Source: Bordetella hinzii LMG 13501 (GTDB taxonomy: Bacteria; Pseudomonadota; Gammaproteobacteria; Burkholderiales; Burkholderiaceae_B). From it: a stretch of 64,000 bases of DNA. Below, in pieces: positions 34,866-45,136 of the stretch (positions are counted from its first letter, which is position 1; each line of letters begins with the position of its first letter). The stretch is taken from positions 114,060 through 178,059 of the forward strand of contig NZ_LRUJ01000005.1 of assembly GCF_001548475.1 (NCBI RefSeq), written 5' to 3'. The notes under the pieces are model-generated. The model saw only the letters and a program-made list of their open reading frames with translations. It ran no database searches and had not been told where the DNA came from. The position numbers were made by a program, and so were the translations under genes.

Positions 34866-37598
34866 TCAGGTCAGCTTGCCGTGGCACTGCTTGTACTTCT
34901 TGCCGCTGCCGCAAGGGCAAGGATCGTTGCGGCCCACCTTGGGCACGACGTTGCGCACCGGCTCCTGGCCCGCGGGCGCATCGCTGGCAAGCGCTTCGTC
35001 GTAGTCAGAATGGTGGTACTGGACGTTCTGCACATGCGGTTGCGCCGCTTCGGCCTCGGCCTGCTCGACCTGTTCGGTCGACTGCACGCGCACCGTCATG
35101 ACCACGCGCACGACATCGTCGCGGATGCGGTCCAACATGCCCGAGAAGAGCTCGAACGCCTCGCGCTTGTATTCCTGCTTGGGATTCTTCTGGGCGTAGC
35201 CGCGCAGATGAATGCCTTGGCGCAGGTAGTCCAGCGCCGACAGATGCTCGCGCCAATGCGTGTCGATGGCCTGGAGCATGATGGAACGCTCGAACTGGGC
35301 CCAGGACTCCGCCCCAACGAGTTCGACCTTGGCGCGGTGCACGTCGCGGGCGGCCTGCAGCACGCGCTCAAGCAGTTCTTCGTCGGTCAGGTTGGGCTCG
35401 GACTGCACCATCTCGGCCAACGGCAGCTGCAATTGCCAATCGCCCGCCAAGGCCTTCTGCAGCCCGGGGATATCCCACTGTTCCTCGACCGACTCGGCCG
35501 GCACGAAGGAACGGAACACTTCGGTCACGGCCGCGTCGCGCAGGCTTTCGACCGAGGCGCCGATGGAGCTTGCCTCCAGCACCTCGTTGCGCTGCGCGTA
35601 GAGCACCTTGCGCTGGTCGTTGGCGACATCGTCATACTCGAGCAGCTGCTTGCGGATGTCGAAGTTGCGGCCTTCGACCTTGCGCTGGGCGGTCTCGATG
35701 GAGCGGGTCACCATGCCCGCCTCGATGGGTTCGCCCTCGGGCAGTTTCAGGCGCTCCATGATGGCGCGCACGCGGTCGCCGGCGAAGATGCGCATCAGCG
35801 GATCTTCCAGCGACAGATAAAAACGCGAAGAACCCGGATCGCCCTGGCGGCCGGCACGGCCGCGCAGCTGGTTGTCGATACGGCGCGACTCGTGCCGCTC
35901 GGTGCCGATGATGCGCAGGCCGCCGGCGGCCTTGACGCGCTCGTTCAGCGGCTTCCATTCCTGGCGCACCTTCTCGATACGGGAGGTCTTTTCCGCCTCG
36001 CTGAGCGATTCGTCGGCATGGATCAGGTCGATCTGCTTGTCGACGCTGCCGCCCAGAACGATGTCGGTGCCGCGGCCGGCCATATTGGTGGCGATGGTGA
36101 TATGGCCCGGCTTGCCGGCCTCTGCCACGATCTCGGCTTCGCGGGCATGCTGCTTGGCATTGAGCACCTCATGCGGCAGCTTGGCCTGCTTCAGCAGGCC
36201 GGAGAGCAGCTCCGAGTTCTCGATGCTGGTGGTCCCCACCAGCACGGGCTGGCCGCGCTCATGGCAGTCGCGGATGTCGTTGAGGATGGCGTTGTACTTC
36301 TCTTGGTTGGTCTTGAAGACCTGGTCGTTCTGGTCCTTGCGCTGCATCGGCTTGTTGGTCGGGATGATGACCGTTTCCAGGGTGTAGATTTCCTGGAATT
36401 CATAAGCCTCGGTGTCAGCGGTACCCGTCATGCCCGAGAGCTTCTCGTACATGCGGAAATAGTTCTGGAAGGTGATGGACGCCAGCGTCTGGTTCTCATG
36501 CTGGATCTTGACGCCCTCCTTGGCTTCGACGGCCTGGTGCAGGCCATCGGACCAGCGGCGGCCCACCATGAGGCGACCGGTGAACTCGTCGACGATGACG
36601 ACTTCGCCGTCCTGGATCACATACTGCTGGTCGCGGAAGAACAGCGTGTGCGCGCGCAGCGCCACCATCAGGTGGTGCATCAGGGCGATATGCCGCGGGT
36701 CGTATAGCGATTCGCCCTCGGGCAGCAGGCCGACCCGCGAAAGAATCTTCTCGGCGCTCTCGTGGCCGGATTCAGACAGATAGACCTGCTGGCTCTTTTC
36801 GTCGACCCAGTAGTCGCCTTCGGGCTCGGGCTCATGCGGCTTGGGCTCGCCGGCCATGCGCTTGAGCAGCGGCGGCACGGCATTCATGCGCACATAAAGC
36901 TCGGTATGGTCTTCGGCCTGCCCGGAGATGATCAACGGCGTGCGCGCTTCGTCGATCAGGATGGAGTCCACTTCGTCGACGATGGCGTAGTTCAGCCCGC
37001 GCTGGCGCCGGTCCTCGACGCGATACTCCATGTTGTCGCGCAGGTAATCGAAACCGAATTCGTTATTGGTGCCGTACGTGATGTCGGCCCGGTAGGCAGC
37101 GATCTTTTCTTCGTTGGGCTGCTGCGGCACGACCACCCCGGTGCTCATGCCCAGATAGCGGTACAGGCGCCCCATCCACTCGGCGTCGCGGCGGGCCAGG
37201 TAATCGTTGACCGTCACCACGTGCACACCCTTGCCCGCGATGGCGTTCAGGTAGACGGGCAAGGTGGCCATGAGCGTCTTGCCTTCACCGGTGCGCATTT
37301 CGGCGATCTTGCCGTTGTGCAGCGCTATGCCGCCCAGCAGCTGGACGTCGAAGTGGCGCATGCCGAACACACGCTTGCCCGCCTCGCGCACGACGGCGAA
37401 AGCCTCGGGCAGCAAGTCATCCAGCGAGCTGCCCTTGGCGTGGCGGTCACGGAATTCCTGCGTCTTGGCCTGCAGCGCCTCGTCGGAGAGGGTGGCGATC
37501 TGGGGCTCAAGATTGTTGATCTGGACGACCAACTTGCGGTACTGCTTGAGCAGCCGGTCGTTGCGGCTGCCGATGAGTTTTTTGAGCAGAGAAACCAT
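34866..37598 (-). CDS. secA: Preprotein translocase ATPase SecA
   Basis: The 910-residue motor drives proteins through SecYEG. Walker [10 protein letters not shown] is at 101-109, the DEAD-type box is [12 protein letters not shown], the second nucleotide-binding domain contains GTDIVLGG and [20 protein letters not shown], and the C-terminal zinc site [17 protein letters not shown] binds SecB and phospholipid. Length is full. It lies downstream of an M23 peptidase gene, an arrangement common in beta-proteobacteria. The 5' leader (37599-37752) contains a small GC hairpin, AGCGGG...CCCGCT at 37682-37697, but no SecM-like gene was recognised. Confidence 0.97.
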   Translation of the reverse strand: MVSLLKKLIGSRNDRLLKQYRKLVVQINNLEPQIATLSDEALQAKTQEFRDRHAKGSSLDDLLPEAFAVVREAGKRVFGMRHFDVQLLGGIALHNGKIAEMRTGEGKTLMATLPVYLNAIAGKGVHVVTVNDYLARRDAEWMGRLYRYLGMSTGVVVPQQPNEEKIAAYRADITYGTNNEFGFDYLRDNMEYRVEDRRQRGLNYAIVDEVDSILIDEARTPLIISGQAEDHTELYVRMNAVPPLLKRMAGEPKPHEPEPEGDYWVDEKSQQVYLSESGHESAEKILSRVGLLPEGESLYDPRHIALMHHLMVALRAHTLFFRDQQYVIQDGEVVIVDEFTGRLMVGRRWSDGLHQAVEAKEGVKIQHENQTLASITFQNYFRMYEKLSGMTGTADTEAYEFQEIYTLETVIIPTNKPMQRKDQNDQVFKTNQEKYNAILNDIRDCHERGQPVLVGTTSIENSELLSGLLKQAKLPHEVLNAKQHAREAEIVAEAGKPGHITIATNMAGRGTDIVLGGSVDKQIDLIHADESLSEAEKTSRIEKVRQEWKPLNERVKAAGGLRIIGTERHESRRIDNQLRGRAGRQGDPGSSRFYLSLEDPLMRIFAGDRVRAIMERLKLPEGEPIEAGMVTRSIETAQRKVEGRNFDIRKQLLEYDDVANDQRKVLYAQRNEVLEASSIGASVESLRDAAVTEVFRSFVPAESVEEQWDIPGLQKALAGDWQLQLPLAEMVQSEPNLTDEELLERVLQAARDVHRAKVELVGAESWAQFERSIMLQAIDTHWREHLSALDYLRQGIHLRGYAQKNPKQEYKREAFELFSGMLDRIRDDVVRVVMTVRVQSTEQVEQAEAEAAQPHVQNVQYHHSDYDEALASDAPAGQEPVRNVVPKVGRNDPCPCGSGKKYKQCHGKLT

Positions 37599-37752
37599 GC
37601 GTGTCGTGGACGGCCACGGGGCGCGGCACCCGCAAGCTACGCGGCGGCCACGCCCATGCCGATATTATCTGTGTATGGTTAAGCGGGAGCCCCCGCTAGG
37701 AAACAATCCAGTTTAACGCACTGGAGCGCTGCCGCGAACGCGGCCGAGCATC

Positions 37753-38733
37753 TCAGGGAGCAGCGGGGGTGGCGGCGCCCTTGCCCTGCTGGGCTTGGGC
37801 CACGACGGGCGCGACGGGATTCTGCGATCCCAGGAAGAGACGCGGATCCAGCGGCTGGCCCGCCAGGCGCACCTCGAAGTGCAGGTGCGGGCCGGTGGAG
37901 CGGCCCGACGAGCCGACGCGGGCCACTTCCTGGCCGCGCTCGACCACGTCGCCGGCCTTGACCAGTAGACGCGAGGCATGGGCATAACGGGTGATCAGGC
38001 CATTGCCGTGATCGATCTCGACCATGTTGCCGTAGCCGGGCTGGCCCTTGGCCAGCAGCACCACGCCGCCGGAGGCCGCCAGGATGGGCGTGCCGGGCGG
38101 GGCGGAGAAGTCCAGCCCTTCGTGCATGGCATAGCGCCCCGTCACGGGGTTGCGCCGCCAGCCGTAGGAAGAGCTCAGATAGGGATAATCCTTGATGGGC
38201 ATGGCCGTCGGCACGCGGGCCTGCTCGGCCGAATGGCTGGTCAGCGCCGCATCCAGCAGCTTGAGGTTGTCGGCCTGCTCGGCCATGCGCGCCTGGATAT
38301 CATCCAGCTGGCGGCCCAGGGCCTCGGCCGACTCGGGCGTGGGCGGCTGGCGATCGGTGAACAGATCGTCCATGACATGGGTGGCTTCTTCGAGCGGGGC
38401 CGGGGCGGCGGCCTCGCCGCCCGTATATTGCAGGCCGGCGATCTCGGCCACACGGCGCCCCAGGCCGTCTATGCTGACGAGCTTGGCCTGCAACATGCCC
38501 ACCTTGGAGGCCAGCATATTGACGTTTTCGCGCAGGAAATCGGCATCGCGGTTGGCTTGCGAGCGCGCATACGAAGGCCAATCCACGGTGTAGGGCGAGG
38601 CCGACGCGCCGAACAACAAGCGCTGCATACCCGCGCCGAACATGGCGGCCGCCAGCAAGGCCAGCCCCATGAGCAAGGCCAGACGCCCACCGCCGACGGT
38701 GAAATGCCGGTCCTGCCCAGCCCGGGCATGCAT
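37753..38733 (-). CDS. M23-family cell wall endopeptidase, membrane anchored
   Basis: The 326-residue protein has one membrane helix at about 18-41, a periplasmic coiled coil (about 60-170) and a LytM/M23 domain with the zinc ligands H204 and D208 (MHEGLDF) and H283/H285 (GPHLHFE). It should cut peptidoglycan crosslinks or activate an amidase. ATG 38733 was chosen because AAGG stands eight bases before it. It is upstream of secA in the same direction and divergent from the DUF721 gene across 42 bases. Confidence 0.9.
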   Translation of the reverse strand: MHARAGQDRHFTVGGGRLALLMGLALLAAAMFGAGMQRLLFGASASPYTVDWPSYARSQANRDADFLRENVNMLASKVGMLQAKLVSIDGLGRRVAEIAGLQYTGGEAAAPAPLEEATHVMDDLFTDRQPPTPESAEALGRQLDDIQARMAEQADNLKLLDAALTSHSAEQARVPTAMPIKDYPYLSSSYGWRRNPVTGRYAMHEGLDFSAPPGTPILAASGGVVLLAKGQPGYGNMVEIDHGNGLITRYAHASRLLVKAGDVVERGQEVARVGSSGRSTGPHLHFEVRLAGQPLDPRLFLGSQNPVAPVVAQAQQGKGAATPAAP

Positions 38734-38775
38734 AATCACTACCTTCAAGGTTGCATCCTATTATTATTGAACGGC

Positions 38776-39270
38776 ATGAATAGACAACCTTCATCCCGCT
38801 CGCGTTCCTCGACCAGCAAGCCCGGCGAACGTACCGCTCTGGGCTGGCTGGGTCACGATATGCGCGGCGCCGGCGTCCTGGCGACGGCGCGGGCGCATTT
38901 GCAGATCCAGCAGGCGGTGGCAGCGGTGCTGCCGCCGGCATTGGGCGCGGTCTGCGTGGTCGCCAAGCTGGAAAATCAACGTTTGCAGCTGGCGGTCCCT
39001 GGGCCGGCGCATGCGGCCAAATTGCGTCAGATGGCCCCGCGCATCGCGCAGACACTTTCCTCGCAAGGCTGGAACCTTAACGAAATTAGCGTTCGCATTC
39101 AAGCCGGGATGCCGCGCCCTGGACAACGCGCACCCCGTCCCCCGAAAGAAGCGGTACCGCTGGGCGATGTGGCCCTCAAGGCGTTTGAAGACCTGCAGCA
39201 GCACCTGAGCCCGGGGCCCCTGGCGGATGCCGTGTCCAAGTTGCTACGTCACCATAAAGCCAAGGGCTGA
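38776..39270 (+). CDS. DUF721 (DciA-like) protein
   Basis: The 164-residue protein carries a DUF721 domain with basic N and C ends. The core reads ARAHLQIQQAVAAVLPPALG and VVAKLENQRLQLAVPGPAHAAKLRQ, typical of the DciA/DUF721 group. DciA loads the replicative helicase in many bacteria that lack DnaC, so that role is possible. It is short at the C terminus with a proline/arginine-rich linker. In many proteobacteria a DUF721 gene is located beside secA and an M23 gene, as here. Confidence 0.78.
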   Translation: MNRQPSSRSRSSTSKPGERTALGWLGHDMRGAGVLATARAHLQIQQAVAAVLPPALGAVCVVAKLENQRLQLAVPGPAHAAKLRQMAPRIAQTLSSQGWNLNEISVRIQAGMPRPGQRAPRPPKEAVPLGDVALKAFEDLQQHLSPGPLADAVSKLLRHHKAKG

Positions 39271-39295
39271 TACGTCCCTCGCGCCAATCCTCGGA

Positions 39296-39502
39296 CTACG
39301 GGCGAGCTCCCTGGACGGAGGCATCGGGGTTCAAGGAATGGTTGATGGCGCGATTGGCGTCATCGACCATGCCATCGAACTCGCTGAAGAAGCGATTGAC
39401 CGCCCTGGGCGCGTCCGCGATGCGTATGCCGCCTGCGGTATCGCCGGCCGCGCAAGCACTCAATAGGACGGTCAAAAGCCAAGGCCAGGACAGGCGCAGC
39501 AT
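39296..39502 (-). CDS. Small lipoprotein, 68 residues
   Basis: The ORF starts MLRLSWPWLLTVLLSACAAG, a lipoprotein signal with lipobox LSAC and acylated Cys at residue 17. The mature part is about 52 residues with an acidic helix-like stretch (RFFSEFDGMVDDANRAIN). A strong ribosome site GAGGGGG stands just before the ATG, which supports expression. No family was recognised. It lies between lpxC and the convergent DUF721 gene. An envelope role is likely but cannot be specified. Confidence 0.65.
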   Translation of the reverse strand: MLRLSWPWLLTVLLSACAAGDTAGGIRIADAPRAVNRFFSEFDGMVDDANRAINHSLNPDASVQGARP

Positions 39503-39522
39503 GATGCCCCCTCAAAAGCCAA

Positions 39523-39539
39523 GGGCCCTTGACGGGCCC
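39523..39539 (-). terminator. Hairpin downstream of lpxC
   Basis: GGGCCC-GTCAA-GGGCCC on the reverse strand forms a six-base stem 44 bases after the lpxC stop codon, followed by TTGGCTTTTG. It may be a weak terminator that leaves some readthrough into the small lipoprotein gene, whose ribosome site begins just past it. Confidence 0.4.
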
Positions 39540-39582
39540 CTGGTGCCGAGCCGCCGGGGCCCGGATGGAACGGAAAGCCGGC

Positions 39583-40506
39583 TCAGGCCAGCTTCCATTC
39601 GTGACGGAAGGCCTGCGGCGCCTCCGCCTGCGATTCATAGGTCACCAGTTCCCAGGCGTCTTGCTGCTGGAGCAGGGCGCGGGCCAGCTGGTTGTTCAGC
39701 GCGTGGCCGGATTTCTGCGCCACATAGCGCGCCACCAGCGGCTTGCCCAGCAGATAGAGGTCGCCGATGGCATCGAGGATCTTGTGCTTGACGAACTCGT
39801 CGTCGTAGCGCAGCCCGTCGCTGTTCAGGACGCGGTATTCGTCCATCACGATGGCGTTGTCCAGGCTGCCGCCGCGCGCCAGGCCCATGGAGCGCAGGGC
39901 CTCGACTTCATTGACGAAGCCGAAGGTACGGGCGCGGGCGATCTCGCGCACATACGAATGGGTGGCGAAATCGATCTCCGCGAAATTGGCGGTCGAATCG
40001 ATGGCCGGATGGCGGAAATCGATGGAAAAGGCCAGCGCGAAGCCTTCATGCGGCTCCAGGCGGGCCCATTTTTCGTTGCGGCCCTCGCCCTCGCGCACCT
40101 CGATGGGCTTGAGCACGCGGATGAATTGCTTGGGCGCGTTCTGTTCGACGATGCCGGCCGAGCGCAGCAGATACACGAAGGTGGCGGCGCTGCCGTCCAT
40201 GATCGGCACTTCTTCGGCCGTCAGATCGACATGGAGGTTGTCGATGCCCAGGCCCGCCAGGGCGGACATCAGGTGCTCGACGGTGGAGACGCGCACATTG
40301 CCCTGCTGCAGGACCGAAGCCATGCGGGTATCGCCCACCCCAGTCGCCTGAGCGGGAAGATCGACCACTTGAGGCAGGTCGACGCGGTGGAACACGATGC
40401 CCGTGTTGGGCTGCGCGGGGCGCAGCGTCAGCTCGACCCGCCGTCCGGAGTGGACGCCGACGCCAGTCGTGCGGACGAGATTTTGTATGGTGCGCTGTCG
40501 AAACAT
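39583..40506 (-). CDS. lpxC: UDP-3-O-acyl-N-acetylglucosamine deacetylase LpxC
   Basis: The 307-residue zinc enzyme catalyses the committed step of lipid A synthesis. The first zinc ligand is H78 in [10 protein letters not shown], and [12 protein letters not shown] supplies the second His and the Asp. [13 protein letters not shown] carries the C-terminal catalytic His. The start [21 protein letters not shown] is standard. It follows ftsZ at the end of the dcw cluster, as in most proteobacteria, with a 245-base gap that holds the ftsZ hairpin. Confidence 0.97.
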   Translation of the reverse strand: MFRQRTIQNLVRTTGVGVHSGRRVELTLRPAQPNTGIVFHRVDLPQVVDLPAQATGVGDTRMASVLQQGNVRVSTVEHLMSALAGLGIDNLHVDLTAEEVPIMDGSAATFVYLLRSAGIVEQNAPKQFIRVLKPIEVREGEGRNEKWARLEPHEGFALAFSIDFRHPAIDSTANFAEIDFATHSYVREIARARTFGFVNEVEALRSMGLARGGSLDNAIVMDEYRVLNSDGLRYDDEFVKHKILDAIGDLYLLGKPLVARYVAQKSGHALNNQLARALLQQQDAWELVTYESQAEAPQAFRHEWKLA

Positions 40507-40674
40507 AATTGGTGCTTTTATGACCAGCCGGCCGGAGCGGTCTTCCCAATATCAGGAATAGGAATACCCTCGGCTTGATAGTTCCATTGTAACCCCGTGG
40601 ACAAACCCATGCCACGCAAATGCAACAATATACGTCTCAGATCCGCCCCTAAATTTCGGGCGGCAAAGCTCCTG

Positions 40675-40708
40675 CGCCCGTCCGCCCTGGGGAGGGAGCG
40701 GACGGGCG
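40675..40708 (-). terminator. Hairpin downstream of ftsZ
   Basis: CGCCCGTCCGC (40675-40685) pairs perfectly with GCGGACGGGCG (40698-40708) to give an eleven-base stem with a twelve-base loop. It lies 44 bases past the ftsZ stop codon. No long T run follows, so termination may be partial. Confidence 0.6.
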
Positions 40709-40751
40709 TTGAGGGAGTGCCGCGCCCGTGGCGGAACGGGCGCCGCGACGC

Positions 40752-41936
40752 TTAGTCGGCCTGCTTGCGCAGGAAGGCCGGGATATCGAAGTGATCCATC
40801 CCCGAGCTTTCCAGCGCGCGCACCTGGGCCGAAGCCTGCGAACGCGGATTGCGCATCACCGACGGCATGTCCAGGCCGCGGTAGTCGCCGTTCTGGCCGG
40901 CCAGCATGCCACCCATCGGCATGTTGTCGGTGCCGGTGCGCAGTTCTTCGGCAGCCGACTGCACCAGTTGCGGACGCGCGGCGGCGCGGCCCAGGCCGGT
41001 CGCCACGACGGTCACGCGCAGGTTCTCGCCCATGGTCTCGTCATAGGCGGTACCGAAGATCACGGTGGCGTCTTCCGAAGCGTAGCTGCGGATGGTCTCC
41101 ATGATCTCGCGCGTTTCGCGCATCTTCAGCGAGCGGCTGGACGTGATGTTGACCAGCACGCCGCGGGCGCCGTTCAGGTCCACGCCTTCGAGCAGCGGGC
41201 AGGCGATCGCCTTTTCGGCCGCCACGCGGGCGCGGTCGGCGCCGCTGGCGGTAGCCGTGCCCATCATGGCCTGGCCCTGCTCGCCCATGATGGTCTTCAC
41301 GTCTTCGAAGTCGACGTTCACATTGCCTTCGACATTGATGATCTCGGCAATGCCGGCGCAGGCGTTGTGCAGGATGTCGTCGGCCGACTTGAAGCAGTCC
41401 TCCTGGGTCGCGTCCTCGTCCATGAGCTCATACAGGTTCTCGTTGAGGACCACGATGAGCGAATGGACATGCTTGCCCAGTTCGGCAATGCCTTCTTCAG
41501 CCATCTTCAGGCGCTTGTTGCCCTCGAAGCTGAACGGCTTGGTCACGACGCCGACCGTCAGGATGCCCAGTTCCTTGGCGACTTCCGCCACCACCGGACC
41601 CGCGCCGGTGCCGGTGCCGCCGCCCATGCCCGCGGTGATGAACACCATGTGGGCGCCGTTGAGCGCGGAACGGATCTCCTCGCGAGCCGTTTCGGCGGCC
41701 GCGCGGCCCTGCTCGGGCTTGGCGCCCGCGCCCAGGCCGGTGCGGCCCAGGCGGATCTGCACCGGGGCGTTGGTCGCCGCCAGCGCCTGGGCGTCAGTGT
41801 TGGCGCAAATGAAATCGACGCCGCTGACACCGCTGCGAATCATATGCGCGACGGCATTGCCGCCCGCACCACCAACACCAACGACCTTTATGACGGTCCC
41901 TTTGGTGTTGTTCTCAAGCATCTCAAAGTTCATCAT
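40752..41936 (-). CDS. ftsZ: Cell division GTPase FtsZ
   Basis: The 394-residue tubulin homologue polymerises into the division ring. The GTP-binding glycine box is GMGGGTGTGAGP, with KVVGVGGAGGNAV near the N terminus and the T7 loop NVDFEDVKTIM. The C-terminal conserved peptide DHFDIPAFLRKQAD is the site that binds FtsA and other partners. GAGGGAG stands five bases before ATG 41936; the next codon, also ATG, is an alternative. It lies 182 bases after ftsA, which is long enough for its own promoter. Confidence 0.97.
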   Translation of the reverse strand: MMNFEMLENNTKGTVIKVVGVGGAGGNAVAHMIRSGVSGVDFICANTDAQALAATNAPVQIRLGRTGLGAGAKPEQGRAAAETAREEIRSALNGAHMVFITAGMGGGTGTGAGPVVAEVAKELGILTVGVVTKPFSFEGNKRLKMAEEGIAELGKHVHSLIVVLNENLYELMDEDATQEDCFKSADDILHNACAGIAEIINVEGNVNVDFEDVKTIMGEQGQAMMGTATASGADRARVAAEKAIACPLLEGVDLNGARGVLVNITSSRSLKMRETREIMETIRSYASEDATVIFGTAYDETMGENLRVTVVATGLGRAAARPQLVQSAAEELRTGTDNMPMGGMLAGQNGDYRGLDMPSVMRNPRSQASAQVRALESSGMDHFDIPAFLRKQAD

Positions 41937-42118
41937 GATGACTCCCTCACAAGTCCGATTTCCAAAAGCCGAAAATCCCCAACAACCTGTTTTCAATCGC
42001 CTCAATTCCGCAGCCGACTGGCTATCAATCCGCTACGGAGTTGAAACGCTCCCTCTTTCGCCACCGGCCCCAGGCTGCACGGCCGTTGACGAGGAATGGG
42101 CCCGCCCCCATCCCTGAA

Positions 42119-43345
42119 TCAGTTCATGAACCACTCTTTCATGCGCGCCAGCAGGCTCTTGAAATTGCCCGTCTGCGCGGCGACCTTGCGGCCCCGCACG
42201 CGCTGCATGCGCGCTTCCTGCAGCAAACCCATGACCGTCGAGAAGCGCGGATTGCGCATCACATCGGCCAGGCTGCCTTCGTATTCCGGCACCGCCACGC
42301 GCACCGGCTTGAGGAAGACGTCCTCGGCCAGCTCTATCATCCCGGGCAGTTGCGCCGAGCCGCCGGTCAGGACCACGCCCGAGGCGAGCAGATCCTCGTA
42401 ACCGGAATCCCGGACGACTTGCTGCACCAGCGAGAACAACTCCTCGACCCGCGGCTCGATGACAGCGCCCAGCGCCTGGCGCTTGACCTGGCGCGGACCG
42501 CGATCGCCCAGGCCAGGCACTTCGACGGTCTCGTCGGGGCTGGCCAGCACCTGCTTGGCCACGCCGTAACGCAGCTTGATCTCTTCGGCATCCGGCGTCG
42601 GCGTGCGCAGCATGGCGGCGATATCGTTGGTGATCTGGTCGCCAGCGATGGGAATCACGGCGGTATGGCGGATGGCCCCGCCCGTAAAGATCGCCACATC
42701 GGTCGTGCCGCCGCCGATATCGACCAGCACCACGCCCAGTTCTTTCTCGTCGGCCGTCAGGCAGGCCAGGCTGGAGGCCAGCGGCTGCAGGATCAGGTCC
42801 TGGACTTCCAGGCCGCAGCGGCGCACGCACTTGACGATGTTCTGGGCGGCGCTGACCGCGCCGGTCACGATGTGCACCCGGACCTCGAGACGCAGGCCGC
42901 TCATGCCGATCGGCTCGCGGATGTCCTCCTGGCCGTCGACGATGAACTCCTGGGTGAGCACATGCAGCACCTGCTGGTCGGTGGGGATGTTCACGGCCTT
43001 GGCCGTCTCGATCACGCGCGCCACGTCGGTGGCGGTGACCTCCTTGTCCTTGACCGCGACCATGCCGCTGGAATTGAAAGAGCGGATGTGGCTGCCCGCG
43101 ATGCCGGTGTAGACGTCGCGGATCTTGCAGTCGGCCATCAGCTCGGCCTCTTCGAGCGCGCGCTGGATGGAGTTGACGGTGGTCTCGATATTGACCACGA
43201 CGCCCTTGCGCATGCCGCGCGACTCGTGCTGTCCCAGCCCGAGTACCTCGAAGCGGCCTTCGGGCAGGATTTCGGCCACCACCGCAACCACCTTGCTGGT
43301 GCCGATATCGAGGGCGACGATTAGGTCCTTGATGTCACGGGTCAT
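42119..43345 (-). CDS. ftsA: Cell division protein FtsA
   Basis: The 408-residue actin-like ATPase tethers FtsZ to the membrane. The phosphate 1 motif IVALDIGTSKV, the phosphate 2 region VLVDIGGGTTDVAIF and the adenosine motif VVLTGGSAQLPGM are present. The C terminus ends in the amphipathic membrane helix LLARMKEWFMN. ATG 43345 gives the family start MTRDIKDLIVALDIG. It is four bases after ftsQ. Confidence 0.96.
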   Translation of the reverse strand: MTRDIKDLIVALDIGTSKVVAVVAEILPEGRFEVLGLGQHESRGMRKGVVVNIETTVNSIQRALEEAELMADCKIRDVYTGIAGSHIRSFNSSGMVAVKDKEVTATDVARVIETAKAVNIPTDQQVLHVLTQEFIVDGQEDIREPIGMSGLRLEVRVHIVTGAVSAAQNIVKCVRRCGLEVQDLILQPLASSLACLTADEKELGVVLVDIGGGTTDVAIFTGGAIRHTAVIPIAGDQITNDIAAMLRTPTPDAEEIKLRYGVAKQVLASPDETVEVPGLGDRGPRQVKRQALGAVIEPRVEELFSLVQQVVRDSGYEDLLASGVVLTGGSAQLPGMIELAEDVFLKPVRVAVPEYEGSLADVMRNPRFSTVMGLLQEARMQRVRGRKVAAQTGNFKSLLARMKEWFMN

Positions 43346-43349
43346 GGCG

Positions 43350-44174
43350 TCAATTTTTCTTGGCAGGTTTCGATTTGGAATGTGATTTGCTTTCTGACGG
43401 GGGCAGCGGCGCGAGGGCCAGCGCAAAGCCGTTCGGGTAACGCAGGTCCGCGCCCGTCACCGTGCGCCCCTCCAGACGGCCGGCCACCCCGGGCCAGACT
43501 TGCACAAAGCGTTGAATGCGCGCGGCGAACGGCAAGGCGCCCGGCAGACCATGCGGATCCGGCGCGTCCGCGCCCGGATCGCGGCCGAGATCCAGCGTCA
43601 TGCCGTTGGACAGCACCGCCTTCCAGGCATAGCGCGGGCTGAGCTCCAGTTCCTTGACGTGCAGGTCCAGCGGCGCGAACCAGCGCGCCAGTTCGGCGTA
43701 GCGCTGCACCACCAGGCTCTCCGTGCCGTCCGGGCCGGCAAACTGAGGCAAGGCGTCCTCGTCCTCCAGCTCGCCCGTGTTGGCCGTGAACGACTCGCCC
43801 CAGGTGTTGATCATCTGGTTTTCGTTCCATAGCGCCAGGGGCTGCTGCTCCTCGATCCGCACGCGCAAGGTATTGGGCCAGATGCGGCGCACGGTGGCAT
43901 GGCGCACCCAGGGCACCGACTCGAACACCTCGCGGGCCTCGTCCAGGTCCACGGTAAAGAAGTTGCCCTTGAACCGGCCCGCGATGGCCGAGCGCACCGA
44001 TCCGGGCGACACATAGTGCAGCTCGCTGTCCGGCATGGGCTCCAGCTCGATGGCGGCCAGGTTGAAATACGGCCGTTGCGCCACCCACGCCACGCCGGCC
44101 AGCAGCAAGGCGGCGACCGCCAGCACGGCCAGCGTGTTGGCGATCAGATTGATGGTGCGAGCCTCGTTCCACAC
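43350..44174 (-). CDS. ftsQ: Cell division protein FtsQ
   Basis: The 274-residue bitopic membrane protein scaffolds FtsB/FtsL at the divisome. One membrane helix lies near residues 12-32 (LAVLAVAALLLAGVAWVA), then a POTRA domain (FNLAAIELE to RIEEQQPLALW) and the beta domain (INTWGESFTANTGELEDEDALPQF). The C terminus is lysine-rich. GTG 44174 with AGGA eight bases upstream was chosen; it is nine bases after the ddlB stop codon. Confidence 0.93.
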   Translation of the reverse strand: MWNEARTINLIANTLAVLAVAALLLAGVAWVAQRPYFNLAAIELEPMPDSELHYVSPGSVRSAIAGRFKGNFFTVDLDEAREVFESVPWVRHATVRRIWPNTLRVRIEEQQPLALWNENQMINTWGESFTANTGELEDEDALPQFAGPDGTESLVVQRYAELARWFAPLDLHVKELELSPRYAWKAVLSNGMTLDLGRDPGADAPDPHGLPGALPFAARIQRFVQVWPGVAGRLEGRTVTGADLRYPNGFALALAPLPPSESKSHSKSKPAKKN

Positions 44175-44182
44175 AGAGTGTC

Positions 44183-45136
44183 CTATTCTTTGGCGCGTGC
44201 CGGGGCACGCAGCTTGCAAGAGGCCTCGGCCAGGATCGCCACGCAGAGGTCGGCATAGCTCATGCCGACCGCGCGCGCGGCCATCGGGACCAGGGAATGG
44301 CTGGTCATGCCGGGAGACGTATTCATCTCCAGCAGCCAGGGCCGGTTTTGCGCATCGAGAATGAAGTCCGCGCGCCCCCACCCTTCGCACCCGAGGGCGC
44401 GATAGGCCTGGACGGCGATCTCTTCGACCTGCGCGGCGACCCCCTCGGGCAGGTCGGCCGGGCAGTAGTACTTGGTGTCGTCGGTGAAATATTTGTTCTG
44501 GTAGTCGTAGTTGCCATCAGGCGCCACGATTTCGATGACGGGCAAGGCCCGCGCGCCGCGGCCCGCACCCAGCACGGCCACCGTCAGCTCCCGGCCGCGC
44601 ACGAATTGCTCGGCCAGCACGACCTCGTCGAAGTGCGACGCCGAGGCATAGGCTTGCTTCATGTCGGAATAACCGGCCACCTTGGTAATGCCGACGGTCG
44701 AGCCCTCATGCGGCGGCTTCAGGATAAGCGGCAGGCCGAGCCGGTCGGGCACCAGGCGCAGCTCGGTCTTGGCGTCGATTTCCTCGAATGCCGGAGTGGG
44801 CAGGCCATGCTGCAGCCAGATGCGCTTGGTCATGATCTTGTCCATCGCCACGGCCGAGGCGGCCACGCCGCTGCCCGTGTAGGGGATGTTCAAGAGTTCA
44901 AGTGCTCCCTGGATCGCGCCGTCTTCGCCGTAGCGCCCATGCAAGGCGATGAATACGCGGTCAAAACCGGCCGACTGAAGCTCGGCCAGGCCCTGTTTGC
45001 CGGTATCGAACAAGTGCGCGTCCACGCCGGCGCCGCGCAGTGCTTCGTGCACGCCCGCCCCCGACATGAGCGAAATCTCGCGTTCGGCGGAACGGCCGCC
45101 GTAAAGCACGCCAACTTTTCCGAAATGCTGTGTCAT
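44183..45136 (-). CDS. ddlB: D-alanine--D-alanine ligase DdlB
   Basis: The 317-residue ATP-grasp ligase makes the D-Ala-D-Ala end of peptidoglycan precursors. [20 protein letters not shown] is the N-terminal signature, [14 protein letters not shown] the second, [12 protein letters not shown] the mobile loop, and [16 protein letters not shown] the C-terminal metal-binding motif. The start overlaps the murC stop as ATGA, which sets the start at 45136. Its position between murC and ftsQ identifies the DdlB form. Confidence 0.95.
   Translation of the reverse strand: MTQHFGKVGVLYGGRSAEREISLMSGAGVHEALRGAGVDAHLFDTGKQGLAELQSAGFDRVFIALHGRYGEDGAIQGALELLNIPYTGSGVAASAVAMDKIMTKRIWLQHGLPTPAFEEIDAKTELRLVPDRLGLPLILKPPHEGSTVGITKVAGYSDMKQAYASASHFDEVVLAEQFVRGRELTVAVLGAGRGARALPVIEIVAPDGNYDYQNKYFTDDTKYYCPADLPEGVAAQVEEIAVQAYRALGCEGWGRADFILDAQNRPWLLEMNTSPGMTSHSLVPMAARAVGMSYADLCVAILAEASCKLRAPARAKE

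Noticed and set aside
37599..37752. SecM-like arrest peptide ahead of secA
   Set aside because: The 154-base leader has no open frame with an arrest motif. The upstream gene is an M23 peptidase instead.
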